A stretch of 64,000 nucleotides of DNA from Limonium bicolor (Eukaryota > Streptophyta > Magnoliopsida > Caryophyllales > Plumbaginaceae), in NCBI GenBank assembly GCA_023374045.1, contig CM041777.1, positions 86,794,300 through 86,858,299 on the forward strand, read 5' to 3'. A program made the translations under genes and the position numbers. The notes beneath the pieces are model-generated. The model ran no database searches, had not been told where the DNA came from, and saw only the letters and a program-made list of their open reading frames with translations. Each line of letters opens with the position of its first letter. Within the stretch, counting starts at the first letter, position 1. Below are positions 33,901 through 45,054 of the stretch, piece after piece.

Positions 33901-36126
33901 ATATACCACATATGTTATAAAATTGTTACTATTAAATACTTATCTTATAATAAAACCTTAAATCAGTTATCTAACTTATTTAATTTGGTCAAAACCTACC
34001 ATATGGTCAAGGTTGACCACCTTGATATCTCCTTGACCAACAATCTCCATATATTACGGTTTATACCCATATCTTTTTAGAAATTACCTTTTAACCCCAA
34101 AACTTTATATAATCTTATAATTTTTATATAAACTCATTTAAACCTCTAATTTTTGGCCATATCATTATATAGCCCCCAAATTTAATTTAATTACACTATA
34201 ACCCCAATTCCTTGCGGTAATTTATATTTAGCACCTAAACTTAATTAAAAGCTTATAAATGCATAAATAAAATGGCCTAAAGTACATGGCCTTATTACAA
34301 ACATTAGCTTATAAAATAAATTACACATAAATGCCCAAAAGTACTTTAAACTCTCGGCCCTTACCATATCTTTTCAATATTTACCAATTTTCCACATAAT
34401 GTCTTAAATTTGACAATTATGTTACTTAATTAGTTATAAAATTTATTAATCCATTCCTTAATCACCTAAGGTCAAAATAAGACCTTAATATAACCATTCA
34501 CTCATGGCATATATATGCACATATGTATAAACACATATTAATATACCAAGTGTAAGTTTAAGTGATTTATACCTTATTTTTGCCAAGTATATGCCTTGTT
34601 TGGCCACGGCTGCTTGGAATAATTTTTCCACAGCTTAGTTTACATGTTTTCAAACAGAAATTAAGGCATGATTAGTCTCCAAGCAAGATCTAACCATAAG
34701 AAGTGTTTAATGTCAATTTTCAAGGTAAATTTACCTTAGAATACCAAGATAACCAAGGGATGTCTTCGGCCTAAATTTACAGTAGTTAAAGAGCATCAAA
34801 AGAGCTACTAAAACCAAGCTTTAAACTGGTATAACTCAGATTAGAAGATGGCTAATTTTTACCTTGTTTAAAATGCCTAAAATGGTGTTTTGGCTTGGAT
34901 CTGGCTATACCTTGAAGCTCTTGATATACCAACTGAATAAGTATGTTAAGAAGAAGATAATAAGGCTAGGAACAAAGTTTCACAACCGAATTTGAAGGGA
35001 ATCAAAAGATATGTGCTTAAAGCACATTTTTATACCTTAAGAACAAGATTAGATTTCTCCACCTCCTTCCCTTGTTACAGCCGAGATTCACCCTTACTTT
35101 AACCTCCAAAACAACCTAGAAACATTGATGGAAATGGTTGATGCTTAGCTCCATGGAAAGATGAAAGAATTGTGAAGAGAATGAACATAAAATGGCTTAA
35201 TAAGCTTACCTATGTCAATTGTTGTTCTCTTCTGAATATGGGGTGTTACCCACGGTTTGGAGAAGCAAAAGAGAGAGTGTTCAAGGTGTGGTGTCGGCTG
35301 GGACTGAAGCAAATGAAGAAAGAAGACTAAATTTGCTTTTAAGTTAAGTTAATGTTATTTTATGTAATAGTAAATGGTGATTCATCTAATTAGTTAGATA
35401 TTTTGTGTTTAAGCTGAATGAGCTGTCTTCCATGCTCCATGGCTGCCGACTTCATAAGGGCTAAGATGGTCATTAATTGACCATCGACCATACTTAGTCA
35501 ATTTTGCTTAAAAATGCACTATATGGGTTACTATTCACAAATGAATGCCATATTTTCGATTTTTTTGAAATATTGGATTTAGACCTTCTAATGTGGTACA
35601 ATATAGTACATTAGTATATCAAGGTCTAATCCAATGCCTAACACCACTCAAAACCCACTCAGAAAGTCAATTTTCTCAAAAACGTGCTTTAAGGTATTTT
35701 AGTGCACATTTTGTGTTGCAAGGTGTTTCTGAGCTTAGTTTTCTTTGAGAACAGTTTTGTTGTGTTCCTTACATGATATTTGATCATGGAATCCAATTTT
35801 ATATCATTTAGAGGTCATTATACTTTAAGGTTTTCTTAGAGCACATTTTTGCCCTACTTGACCTTGAAGCATGTAAATGCTTGTTCTTTGCGTTGGAGTG
35901 TTGTCCAACAATTGTAATATGTTTAGTTATATGTTAGTAAGCTTATGACAAAGTTTTAGGTCCTAAGAAGTTCATTTGGGTATTTATTTACCCTAAACAG
36001 TCAAAGGGTGCAATATCTTGCTTTGTGTTGACCACTGTTGTTCTCAGTTGACTTTTAAGGCATGTTTAGGCCTTAATTAATGTGATTAGATGTTTAATCC
36101 ATGTTTTATTAGTTTAGGGTATTTCA
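30935..36126 (-). mobile_element. Antisense LTR-like block (5.2 kb) related in style to the LARD LTR
   Basis: The right end reads, on the minus strand, TGAAATACCCTAAACTAATA; the LARD LTR starts TGAAATACCCCAAACTTAAA. Near the left end the minus strand has ACACCCGAGTGAGTA and CTTCCGCTG, paralleling the LARD LTR 3' region (TACACCCGCCGTTGAGTAAG and TATCCGCTG). No coding sequence, PBS or polypurine tract is present. I read it as a diverged solo LTR, or LTR with one end eroded, of a related long-LTR family in reverse orientation. It occupies the place where about 700-800 bp of Copia reverse transcriptase should be, so a deletion accompanied or followed insertion. The left border is uncertain. Confidence 0.5.
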
Positions 36127-36645
36127 GGAGCCCGTTTCACCCGATCACCCGACCCGTAAAACAGGTGAAAACCCATAAAAATGAGTGAGAAATGGGTGAC
36201 GGGTGAAGGGTTCCGGTGACGGGTCGGGTCGGGTGAAAAATTTTCATCCGTTCACCCGATCCGTCACCCGCATACATATATATATATATATATTTTAAAA
36301 ATACTTATTTCATGGTTAATTCTCTATGTTTTGAGTATGTAATTGACATTACTTGATATGGTATGTCTTATCAACAAATATGAATGTTTTTTTAGCAAAA
36401 AACTAAGTTTGTATAGGTGTTACAAAATAAAAATACATGCTGGAAAAAAACAGCGGGTGACGTTTCACCCGCGGGTGAAATGCGGGTGAAACGCGGGTGA
36501 AACGAGTGAAATGTGGGTGAAACGGGTGAGAAATACATGCCGAAAAAAAACGGGTGACGGGTCGAGTCGAGTGATGCGGGTGAAAAACAGGTGACGGGTC
36601 AGGTGGAGCGTCACCCATCCCAAACCTGACCCGTTGACATCCATA
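36127..36645. mobile_element. hAT-type MITE rich in CACCCG/CGGGTG repeats
   Basis: Dense ACCCGTCACCCG and CGGGTGAAACGGGTG repeats at both ends around an AT core with (TA)n at 36274-36293. The right end reads, from the minus strand, TATGGATGTCAACGGGTCAG, a hAT-type terminus. Copia coding resumes directly at GAGATGACAGATC. The left end has no matching terminus; it abuts the antisense LTR-like block and appears cut. Confidence 0.6.
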
Positions 36646-37166
36646 GAGATGACAGATCTTGGTCGCATATCCTATTATATTGGTATTGAGATAAAACAAA
36701 AGGAAGATGGAGTTGTTATCTCGCAAGAAAGTTATGCAAGAGAGGTGCTAAAGAAATTCAAGATATAAGATTGTCATCCGATATTTACACCGGTAGATTG
36801 TGGCACGAAGTTATCAAAAAGTGATGAAAAAGAAAAGGTAGATTCTATGACATCCAAAAACCTAGTTGGAAGTTTCAGATAATTGATATGCACAAGGTCA
36901 GATATTCTTTTTGGAGTTGGGCTCATTAGTCACTATATGGAGTCCCAATCAACAACTCACTTTAAGGCGGCAAAAAGAATTCTCTGGTATCCAAAGGAAA
37001 CATTTTGTTATGGTTTGTTTTATTCATCTTTGATTACTACAAACTTGTTAGGTATAATGACAGTGATTGGACAGGAGATATTGATGATAAAAAAGTACTA
37101 CTGGTTTTGTATTCTATATGGGAGACACACTTTTTCATGGAGTTCAAAGATGCAACCAATTGTCAT
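36646..37166 (+). pseudogene. Copia reverse transcriptase C-terminus and RNase H start
   Basis: EMTDLGRISYYIGIEI, SQESYAREVLKKFK, SMTSKNLVGSF, TRSDILFGVGLISHYMES and THFKAAKRILW are in the standard order of the Copia reverse-transcriptase tail. Next comes RNase H with YNDSDWTGDIDDKK, which keeps the DSDW core. There are stops at DCHP and LVGSFR and at least one frameshift near 37060. It continues at 38693. Confidence 0.85.
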
Positions 37167-37174
37167 ACTCTCCA

Positions 37175-38684
37175 TAGACCTGGCAATTTGGGTCATTCGG
37201 TTTGGGTTCAATTTGGTTCAGTTCGGTCGGGTTAATTTGTAAATATTTACTGTTCGGTTCGGTTCAGATCAGGTCGGGTTCATCTGGTTTGAATTAGATT
37301 CAGGTGACTTTGGTTTGGTTGAGTTTGGGTTCGGGTGTTTTTGGTTCGGGTTAGCCTCTGCATCATTTGGTTATTTTGGGTTACAGATCAAATTCATGAA
37401 ACTTATCCGCGTTAGATTTGATTGACAAAAATTATAAAGTACGAATTTTAAGCAACATTTGTAACTGCATATTCGGCTCCAAATTATCTTAATATAGTGT
37501 TACTCTTGATCAAGACTACTATTGTTTATTGGTTAGACATAATCAAATTGGATGACTATGTTTGTATATGAATTTTTAACAATACATTTATTAATTGATC
37601 GACCAAGTATAAATAAAAGTTTTATGAATTAGTGGTCAATATTCAGCACTCAATGCCTAGTCTACCCCGCCCATGCCTGATACCATGCCTTCCATTGTCC
37701 CGCGCTCGTCACACCCCACACTCATCACCTCACGCAAGTGTCGCGCGCCTGCACCCATCCATCACCACCTCGCACAAGCGTCACACAATTGTGCCCATCC
37801 GTCAACATTCAAACCATTCCCAAGTCTTAAATATAAAGAAACCTAAGTTTATTAAGATATAGAGCAATAGAAAATAGCAATGATACACATTACTATGTTT
37901 TATAAAAAAATTTAGGTTATGTTGTCAAGTTAGATGAAAGAATCCGAGGGAGATTATTCATCCTAAAAAATGCCAGTCTATCCCACGTTTCACAATAGTC
38001 TACCATTGAGAATATTTATTTTCCTCATTTTATTGCATAATTTTCCTTAGGCATATACACATAAATCTTGGTTAGTATATGTCTCAACTGAAAAATTTAG
38101 GTTTTATAATTAAACCTCATTAACATTTAAGTCATTCCCAAGTCTCATGTCCTAAGCATAAAAACATAAAATCAAAATTAGTAGAGTATTATAAATAGTA
38201 ATGATACACATTAAATTGTATTATAAAACATTTTAAAGCAAAAATCTATAGTCTATAGCAAAACATCAGTGTAGGAAGAGTAACAACATAGTTTATGAAT
38301 GTTTTAATACAACTAGGCTTGAGATGCTTGAAGATTAAAGATGTTCAATATTATATATATCATTTGTGAGCATTGAATACTTATTGGGTGTCTAAATCTT
38401 CATTATGTGTTTTTGGTTTCAAGATTATTTTTACTACTGGAACCACTGTAGTAGAAGTAGGTTTAACAAAGCATTCTGGTGGATTCGGTTCATATGAGTT
38501 CGGTTGAGGTGGATTCGGTTCAGGCGGATTCGGGATGTACCAAATTTTGGTTTGCTTCGGTTTTAGTTTGATTCGGTTTGGATTTTCGGGTCACATTTCA
38601 AATCACACCATTCAGTTTAAAATCGGGTCCAGATCTAGTTGGAACAGTTCGGTTTTTCGGGTTCGGGTAACTTTTGCCAGGTCT
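37175..38684. mobile_element. hAT-like non-autonomous element (1.5 kb)
   Basis: Termini TAGACCTGGCAATTTGGGTC and, inverted, AGACCTGGCAAAAGTTACCC. 8-bp duplication ACTCTCCA (37167-37174) versus ACTGTCCA (38685-38692), one mismatch. Removing it rejoins Copia RNase H as ...TL-STCEVEYVAATS. Subterminal GGTTCGGTT/GGTTCGGGT repeats mark both ends (37195-37390 and 38480-38670). The core (including 37632-37862) has no credible transposase. Confidence 0.85.
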
Positions 38685-38692
38685 ACTGTCCA

Positions 38693-38985
38693 CATGTGAA
38701 GTTGAATATGTAGCTGCCACATCATATGTTTGTCATGCCATATGGTCAAGAAGAATGTTGAGAGAGTTAAAGACTTCTCAAGAGGAGGCGACAGATATTT
38801 ATGTTGACAATAAATTGACTATTGCTTTAGTCATGAATCCAGTGTTTCACGATAGAAGAGCAACACATCGATACAAAATACATTTATTCGTGATTGTATA
38901 GCTATCAATGAAGTGGAGTTGAAGTTCGGGAAGACTCATAATCTATTTGCAGATTTTAATTTCAGAAACCGCTGAAACAGGAAGT
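38693..38985 (+). pseudogene. Copia RNase H C-terminus
   Basis: STCEVEYVAATSYVCHAIWS, then ATDIYVDNKLTIALV and NPVFHDRRATHRY are open, then a frameshift leads to NEVELKFGKTHNLFADF. This matches the end of Copia RNase H. A worn polypurine-like stretch (TTTAACAGAGAG) follows at about 39027-39038, before the LTR-like repeat. Confidence 0.85.
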
Positions 38986-39038
38986 GTTTTAGCAAACAAC
39001 GTATGTTAGGAGTTCGGACAATTAAGTTTAACAGAGAG

Positions 39039-39190
39039 TGTTAAAAATAGAAAATAAGTTAATTGTTCAAAAGTCATATTTATAATGAAGTCACTATTAT
39101 ATGTAACATCGTATTTACATGTATAGAGTCGCAACCATACATAAAATTGTAACCATAGAAAAGACATTTTCCTACTACTAGGGTGTTGTA
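39039..39190 (+). repeat. Probable decayed 3' LTR start of old Copia element
   Basis: Starts TGTTAAAAATAGAAAATA and matches 25884-26035. It is truncated where sequence near the 3' end of the NLR pseudogene begins. Confidence 0.45.
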
Positions 39191-39509
39191 AACAGTTTTG
39201 ACAAGTCATGGAACAATATTTCAATCTCCCCTATCTAGCTCCTAATTTTTCCCTACAAGTACCAGTAGCGGTGAAAATAAAAACAGCAAGAATTAATACA
39301 ATACACAGCACCAGTAGGCCAAAAAAGAAGAGAAATAAACAGGCAATGGGAGAAAATAGAGCAATCAACAGTGCAGGAGTATCGAAGAAATAAGGAGCAA
39401 CAGCTAGCAGACACGAATTCGGGAGCGAAATCTCCCCGTATATTTTAGTTGAAGAGTGAGTACTACTACCCCGTGCTCCTCCCCTTCCACAAACTAACTC
39501 ATGCATCGA
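39191..39509. other. 3' flank of NLR-A
   Basis: No separate gene seen. It would hold the NLR-A 3' UTR, but I could not identify a clear poly(A) signal. Confidence 0.4.
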
Positions 39510-41398
39510 TCAATTAAAGGATGAGGCTGTTTCCGCCTCTTCCAACCCTTCTTCATTGCTTAATTGTATCCTCTTCCATCCTTCAAAATAAGGACATGTT
39601 CCATGCTTCTCAATCCCACTTATACATGGTGATATACAACGAATGTCAACCCTTGTCCCTACCAATACATCCGGAAGCTGCTTCAGAGCACTACAGTAGA
39701 GGATCTCCAAATATCTAAGTTTAGGCATGGATCCTCCTTCAATTTCCCACTTCTCTAACATAATTATATCAGACAACTTTAAAGATGTAAGTTGAGGAAA
39801 TCCTCCAGCAGAACAACTTATCTGCCTTACAGAAATGCTGTTGTTACCCAACCAAAGTTCCTCGAGGTTTGAGAGCCTTTCAAGAAATGGCATGGGATCA
39901 TACCTAAGATAAGTAGTCGAAAGACTTAAGCTTGTCAAGTGCTGAAGAAGGATCTTAATGGAATCCAAACTTTGGTACTTTAAGTCACCCACTATTCCAA
40001 GACGCCGGACACAGAGCTCGTATGCCGGAAGTTTTGCTATTTTGTTGGCGTATTCCTCACTACGCAACATATCCCAATCCAAGTCAATGCACAAAGACTT
40101 TTGAGATGAAAGAGTTGATGATGTAGCATGGATGGCAAGTAAAATCTCCAGTGACTTCTTGTCTGTTGCATGAAAAATAAGACTTTGCCATGTAAACTTT
40201 GTTAGCTCCTTAAGTTTAACATCGCCATCATAACGACAACTGCTTAAATCTAGATTCTCCAATGTCTTCAAGTGTGTCAAACCTTGCACCTCTAACTTTT
40301 CATTGATTTTCTTCACTATGTAGAGTTCAGGGAGGTAAAGATGTCTCAATCTCCTGAGCTTCCACAACACATTAGGGATTGTGATTAAATCCCTTACTCG
40401 CAAATCTAAACATTCCAGGTGTACCAACGTACCTAATAATGATGGTAGTCTCTCACTCGTGACATAACTTCCGAACAAGCTTAAATATCTCAAGTTAATA
40501 AGTTTCCCAATCTCCTTCGGCAATGAAACAATGTCCGTGTTGTGCAAATGTAGAAGCCGAAGCATGGGGGATGTTTCTATCAACGCTCTAAGCCTGCAGG
40601 ACGTTGACACTTTCCCTTTTGAGGTGTAAATAAACAGCGCCCTAATATTTCGATGTCGTCCACAATCACTACTTGAGGTATCATCTCCATCATCCAAAAG
40701 AAAACAAGACGATGTGGTCTACAAGCACTGACTTTAGATGAGTAGCTCAAGAGGGCATTACTTCAACATCCCACATCTTTTTTCCAGTGGCTATGTTGAA
40801 AAAATTCTCTTCTTTCGCCTTTTTAATACACATATCTCTTATAATGTCATGCACATGACAACTTTGAATCATTCCCGTCTCTCCTGTTTCCACCACTTGA
40901 ACTAGACATCTCCTTATCAATTCATTCAAGTACTTCTGAGCCATATCCTCCATGGAAATTCTAGTCTCTCCTAGTGAAACTACATCTTCATCCGAGGGAG
41001 GCATCACCAACCCTTCAGCAATCCACATATGATATAATGAGTTCGCGTCTATCTCAAAATTCTCAGGAAAATTTGCCAAGTACAAGAACAAGGTCTTAGG
41101 TAAAATGGAAGCTCTTTATAACTTAACTGTAGCACTTGCATCACCGTTGAACCTTCTCCGGCAGTCAAGTAAGAGTACACATTATCATTAACCACTTTCC
41201 ATTTTTCAATTGTTTTCTTAGACCTTAGAACTCCTCCAAGTGTTGTAATCGCCAATGGAAGACACTTACAATGTTGCTTTATCATTTCTTTCCCCAGTCG
41301 TTCCATTTCAGCATCTGTGTAACAAATAACCATGCATATATATAGGACGTCAAATGTTCACTTATTATTATGTTATTTAAAATAAACTACTAACCATA

Positions 41399-41941
41399 TC
41401 ACGCAAGAAAAATCAGATTTAGCTACTATTGTATATTAGTAGCTAAATCATCAATTTTGGTAGCTAAACACAACGGGCTACCACATTTTATGATTTAGCT
41501 ACTGATATACGGTGTGGTAGCAAAGGTCCTAGTGGCTAAATTAAAAATAGCTACCGTTTTCCAAAACGGTAGCTATTTAGCTTTGGTCTCGCTACTACTT
41601 TTCCGATAGCTAGATATTGCTACCGTTTTAGAATGTAGTAGCCAAATGGCTACTAGTGTAACAGTAGCAAAATAGCTTCGAGTAGAACAGTTGTCAAATC
41701 GTTACTAGTACATTAGTAACAAAATCGATACTAGTTTAGCAGTAAAAAATCGCTACTACTTCAATAGTAGCGAAATCGACACTATTATAGCAGTAGAAAA
41801 AAGCTACTAGTATGCAATAACAAAATCGATACTAGAATAATGGTAGCAAAATGGCTACAACCAAAGCAGTATCAAAGTTGCTACTAGTATAATAATAACA
41901 AGATCAATACTATAATAGTGGTATAGCTCTACTACTATAAC
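41399..41941. mobile_element. CACTA-like subterminal repeat block in NLR-A intron
   Basis: Begins at a worn CACTA-type terminus (CACGCAAGAAAAATCAGATT). It then has about 25 copies of TAGCTAC/GTAGC(A/T)A-type motifs spaced 15-35 bp in both orientations. A perfect 16-bp palindromic pair AAATAGCTACCGTTTT / AAAACGGTAGCTATTT with a 2-nt spacer lies at 41545-41578. No second terminus was found; the block ends at the SINE-like unit. Confidence 0.5.
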
Positions 41942-41949
41942 AATGGGCA

Positions 41950-42197
41950 CCACCACCATTCAATCCCACTCCATGTGCCCGAGTGTAACTTGACTATTCT
42001 TTAAATCAAAGATTATGTTATGTGTACACCATCTAATATCGAACCTTACCTTATACAAGGTATGAGTATAAATAGACCTCCATACTAATGACATATTTAA
42101 TTCAAACTAGTGTGTTTAAAATGTGCGTAGAGCAGGAATTGATCCCCCGAAGTTTAGGATGAATATAGAATATCTTAACCATTGTGCCATAATAGTT
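41950..42197 (-). mobile_element. tRNA-derived SINE-like element
   Basis: The minus strand has an A-box-like TGGCACAATGG (42179-42189) and a B-box-like GGATCAATTCC (42135-42145) separated by 33 nt, as in tRNA-derived SINE heads. About 180 bp of body follows, ending near GGTGGTGGTGCCCATTG. Not a functional tRNA: no acceptor stem pairing is evident. The 3' end is approximate. Confidence 0.45.
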
Positions 42198-44540
42198 ATT
42201 CACATCATATATTGAAACTACGAGTATATTGAATGTTTGATACTGTAAATATAAATTGAAGTTTTTGCCGAGACATGATCAAACTAGTGATATATTAAAA
42301 TTAATAAAATAGATATATGGCCAATTATGATACATGATATTTTAATTTATATAATATAACAAATTAATTTAGTGCGACCAAAATAGTAAAGCTAATAAAA
42401 ATTTAAGTATATTGTTGCCTTAAAATTATAAAAATTAAAAAATATGCATATATATCTTTTTTAAATCTTTGAAATGTCAAAAATTATACAAAAAGATAAT
42501 ATATTATGTAAAGTTGCTTATTTAATTAAGTCTTATCATATAGTGTTACAAATACTAATATAATATACATCATTATATGTAAATTAAAGCTTCTAAATAA
42601 TATATTTTGTTTTTGTAAATTTGTATAATATAATATTTATATAAATTTAATAGATGTATAATATTGTATAATCTTAACTAATTTAAATTGTTATAACTTT
42701 ACTAATTTTCAAAATCCTATTAATTTGTGTGTTGTTTTGTAAATTAAAAACATTAATATATAGTATATTTATGTACGTTTTATTATAATTTTGTACAATT
42801 TTAACATTTTATAAATTTATACACACATATATATATATATATCCTGCTTACTTTGCAAATTTTAACCTACACGTCAACTATTTTAAATTGTTATTAGTTT
42901 TAGTTTTTTTATGTTTTATTAGTTAATGTGGTTTTTGTAAATAAAAGCATCATATAGTAATAAAAATTGTATTAAATTAAATATATATAAACACACACAT
43001 ATATATATATATACTCTTAACTAATTTAAATTATTATTACTGCTATTTTTATACTAATTTTGTAAATTTTAACCAACATATGTACTAATTTAAATAATTA
43101 ATACTTTTACTCTATTTTATAGTGTATTAATATGTGTGATACTTTGAGACTTAAAAATATTATAATATCAAAAATATATTATGTTAGGTATATCTTATAT
43201 GATAAAATAAATACTAGTAGTGGTATATAGTTTAATTATTTTTCACGAATTAGACCATTTTTATTTACTTATTGTTCTTTTTCAAAAATTTATAGCTCAA
43301 AGCTAACACATATACTATATTGACCTCATATATACGTACCCACATGGATTTAAAATGATTATTAGTTTGAACACATGTGTCTTATCCTTTGATAATATAT
43401 TGGCCTCATATATACGTATAACATTGTATCAAGTAGTATTCTTGTCCATAAAGTTTATTAATGAAGTGCTTAAGAGATCAAAAAGACATACCAATATGAT
43501 ATCTTCCTCTCGAAACTATATTCTTCAACAATTCCCAGCTCTGTTCAGTAGTTAAACAACTTGGTTGATGAAGATATCCATTGTGTTCATCCACGTGTTT
43601 TAGTAGCTCTAAGTTTCTCGTAGTGAGCAACAACTTGCTACTAGATTGTTCAATTGGCGGAAAAGCATCCCTGAGACGTTCCCACGACTCTTCATTCCAA
43701 ATATCATCAAGCACTACCAGATAGTTGTTGTTTTGCAGTTTCTTTTTAACCTTTTCACAAAACTGTATAGTGGTAGGGGTATGATCGGTATCCACCATCC
43801 CATCACCACAAAGCTGTTTCCATATCTGTTCAATAACATTCAGAGCTACAAATTGTTGTGATATGAAAACCAAAACACAGCCATCATCAAAATGTTGCTT
43901 GATAGTATTATCGTTGCACACCATTTTTTTAATAGTGAATTTACCAAATCCACCCATTCGCTTATGGAAACAACCTTCTTATTTATGTTGACTAACTGGT
44001 AAACCAAATTTGACACATCCTTATCGAACCCAACAAGGAATTCATCTTCTTCAATTTGAGATGTAGTCTTCCTTGCCTCCTCTAGCTGTGTGTCCACCAT
44101 ATTAGAGTTTTTTGTGACATCTACTTTCAACCCACAAAGTTGCATTATCGAAGTAAGTTTAGCTATCCGTCGTGACAAGATATCAATATCAAATTGCACT
44201 TCATGGAACGACTTGACATCAGGCAAAATACAAGAAAACCATTTAATGGTGTTCCAAATCCCTTCTTCTCTGTGTTGACGAAAAACTCTCACCGCAAATT
44301 TATCGATGATATTCTCAGCTTCGTAAGTAAATTCTCGAATTTGAAATATCCATCTAGAAATTAGTTGGGAGTTGTAATCGTTTTTTTCAGCATCTTCCAA
44401 AAAACATTGTATGCACTCCAGATGGAGCTGAAGTTTTTACATTTTTTCATTCACACTGTATTAAAACTTTGCTTCCTCAACCAATAAAGAAGCTAGTTGA
44501 GAGAAGCTGATCGAACAATTGACAGCGAAGTACCGGCCAT

Positions 44541-45010
44541 TGTTGTAATATGATGATCCAATCTTAATTATTGCTGCTGATGCTACCAAATTGTTGACCG
44601 TACAACTTACATCCTGGTCAAATGTTGGAGAGGGGTATGTCTGTAGTACAATCACAATAGGAAGAGAGTAAGAATGCAGATTGCCAGAAGTTATGGAATT
44701 TGATGTGAGCAAAAATGCAACAACATCATGTTGAGATTGTCGGCTGGAACATATACTAAATGACGGTCAAAGAAAGAATAGTGGAAAGATGTCATAGGGG
44801 GAAGAAATCAAAACTAACCGCGGCATATTAGTGAGTCAAGAGAGTTCCTGACGGAATCACACTGAGATCGGGGACGGAGGATGTAGAGAACATTGAGGGT
44901 TTTGTTTTTTTCCAAGCAGGCTTCACTGGATTTTTATGCGGCTGTTGATGGCCTTTTATTTTCTCCCATAGCGTGAGCAGATAAGTTCTCAGTGAATAGT
45001 ATTAGTCATA
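44541..45010 (-). promoter_or_regulatory. NLR-A leader and promoter block conserved with NLR-B
   Basis: Two blocks match the NLR-B upstream region. The leader 44541-44640 (CCTCTCCAACATTTGACC and GTAAGTTGTACGGTCA on the minus strand) matches 60893-60980. The distal block 44845-44990 (GGAGAAAATAAAAGGCCATC, CAATGTTCTCTACATC) matches 58460-58560. Their conservation in a decayed family suggests they are part of the ancestral promoter and 5' leader. Confidence 0.7.
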
Positions 45011-45054
45011 ACTACTTTTTTTGCCCTTAAACTATCACGTTGACACCTAGAAAA

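Larger units (their letters stand above)
41315..43491 (-). other. Intron of NLR-A within NB-ARC, swollen by insertions
   Basis: Donor CATATTG/GTATGTC at 43491 and acceptor TTACACAG/ATGCTGAA at 41315 match the splice signals of NLR-B (intron 305 bp) and, for the acceptor, NLR-C. The first about 200 bp at the donor side is homologous to the NLR-B intron. The extra 1.9 kb contains a SINE-like tRNA-derived unit, a CACTA-like repeat block and AT-rich sequence with several (TA)n runs (42827-42842, 42999-43012). Confidence 0.85.
39510..44540 (-). pseudogene. NLR-A: CNL-type NB-LRR resistance gene, decayed
   Basis: A coiled-coil NB-LRR receptor (intracellular immune sensor) of the RPP8/RPP13-like kind, read on the minus strand. 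Exon 1 (44540-43492): start MAGTSLSIV, a frameshift near 44500, then QLASLLVEEAKF, two TAA codons, and the Rx-type CC (FLEDAEKNDYNSQLISRWIF). In NB-ARC the Walker A is GMGGFGKFT instead of GKTT, preceded by another frameshift. Kinase-2 LVVLDDIW and RNBS-B KLLLTTRN follow. Exon 2 (41314-39510): GLPL region CKCLPLAITTLGGVL, a one-base deletion at RNBS-D (CFLYLANFP), MHD-type HVHDIIRDM, another frameshift near 40765, then an open 395-codon stretch of about a dozen leucine-rich repeats ending AETASSFN. Function is almost certainly lost through stops, frameshifts and the P-loop change. Confidence 0.9.

Noticed and set aside
37632..37862. 76-codon frame inside the hAT-like element
   Set aside because: His/Pro-rich, no transposase (hAT dimerisation or BED) motif; treated as noncoding core.
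42135..42191. Possible tRNA gene in the NLR-A intron
   Set aside because: A- and B-box-like motifs are present but the acceptor stem does not pair and the B box is imperfect; a SINE head fits better.
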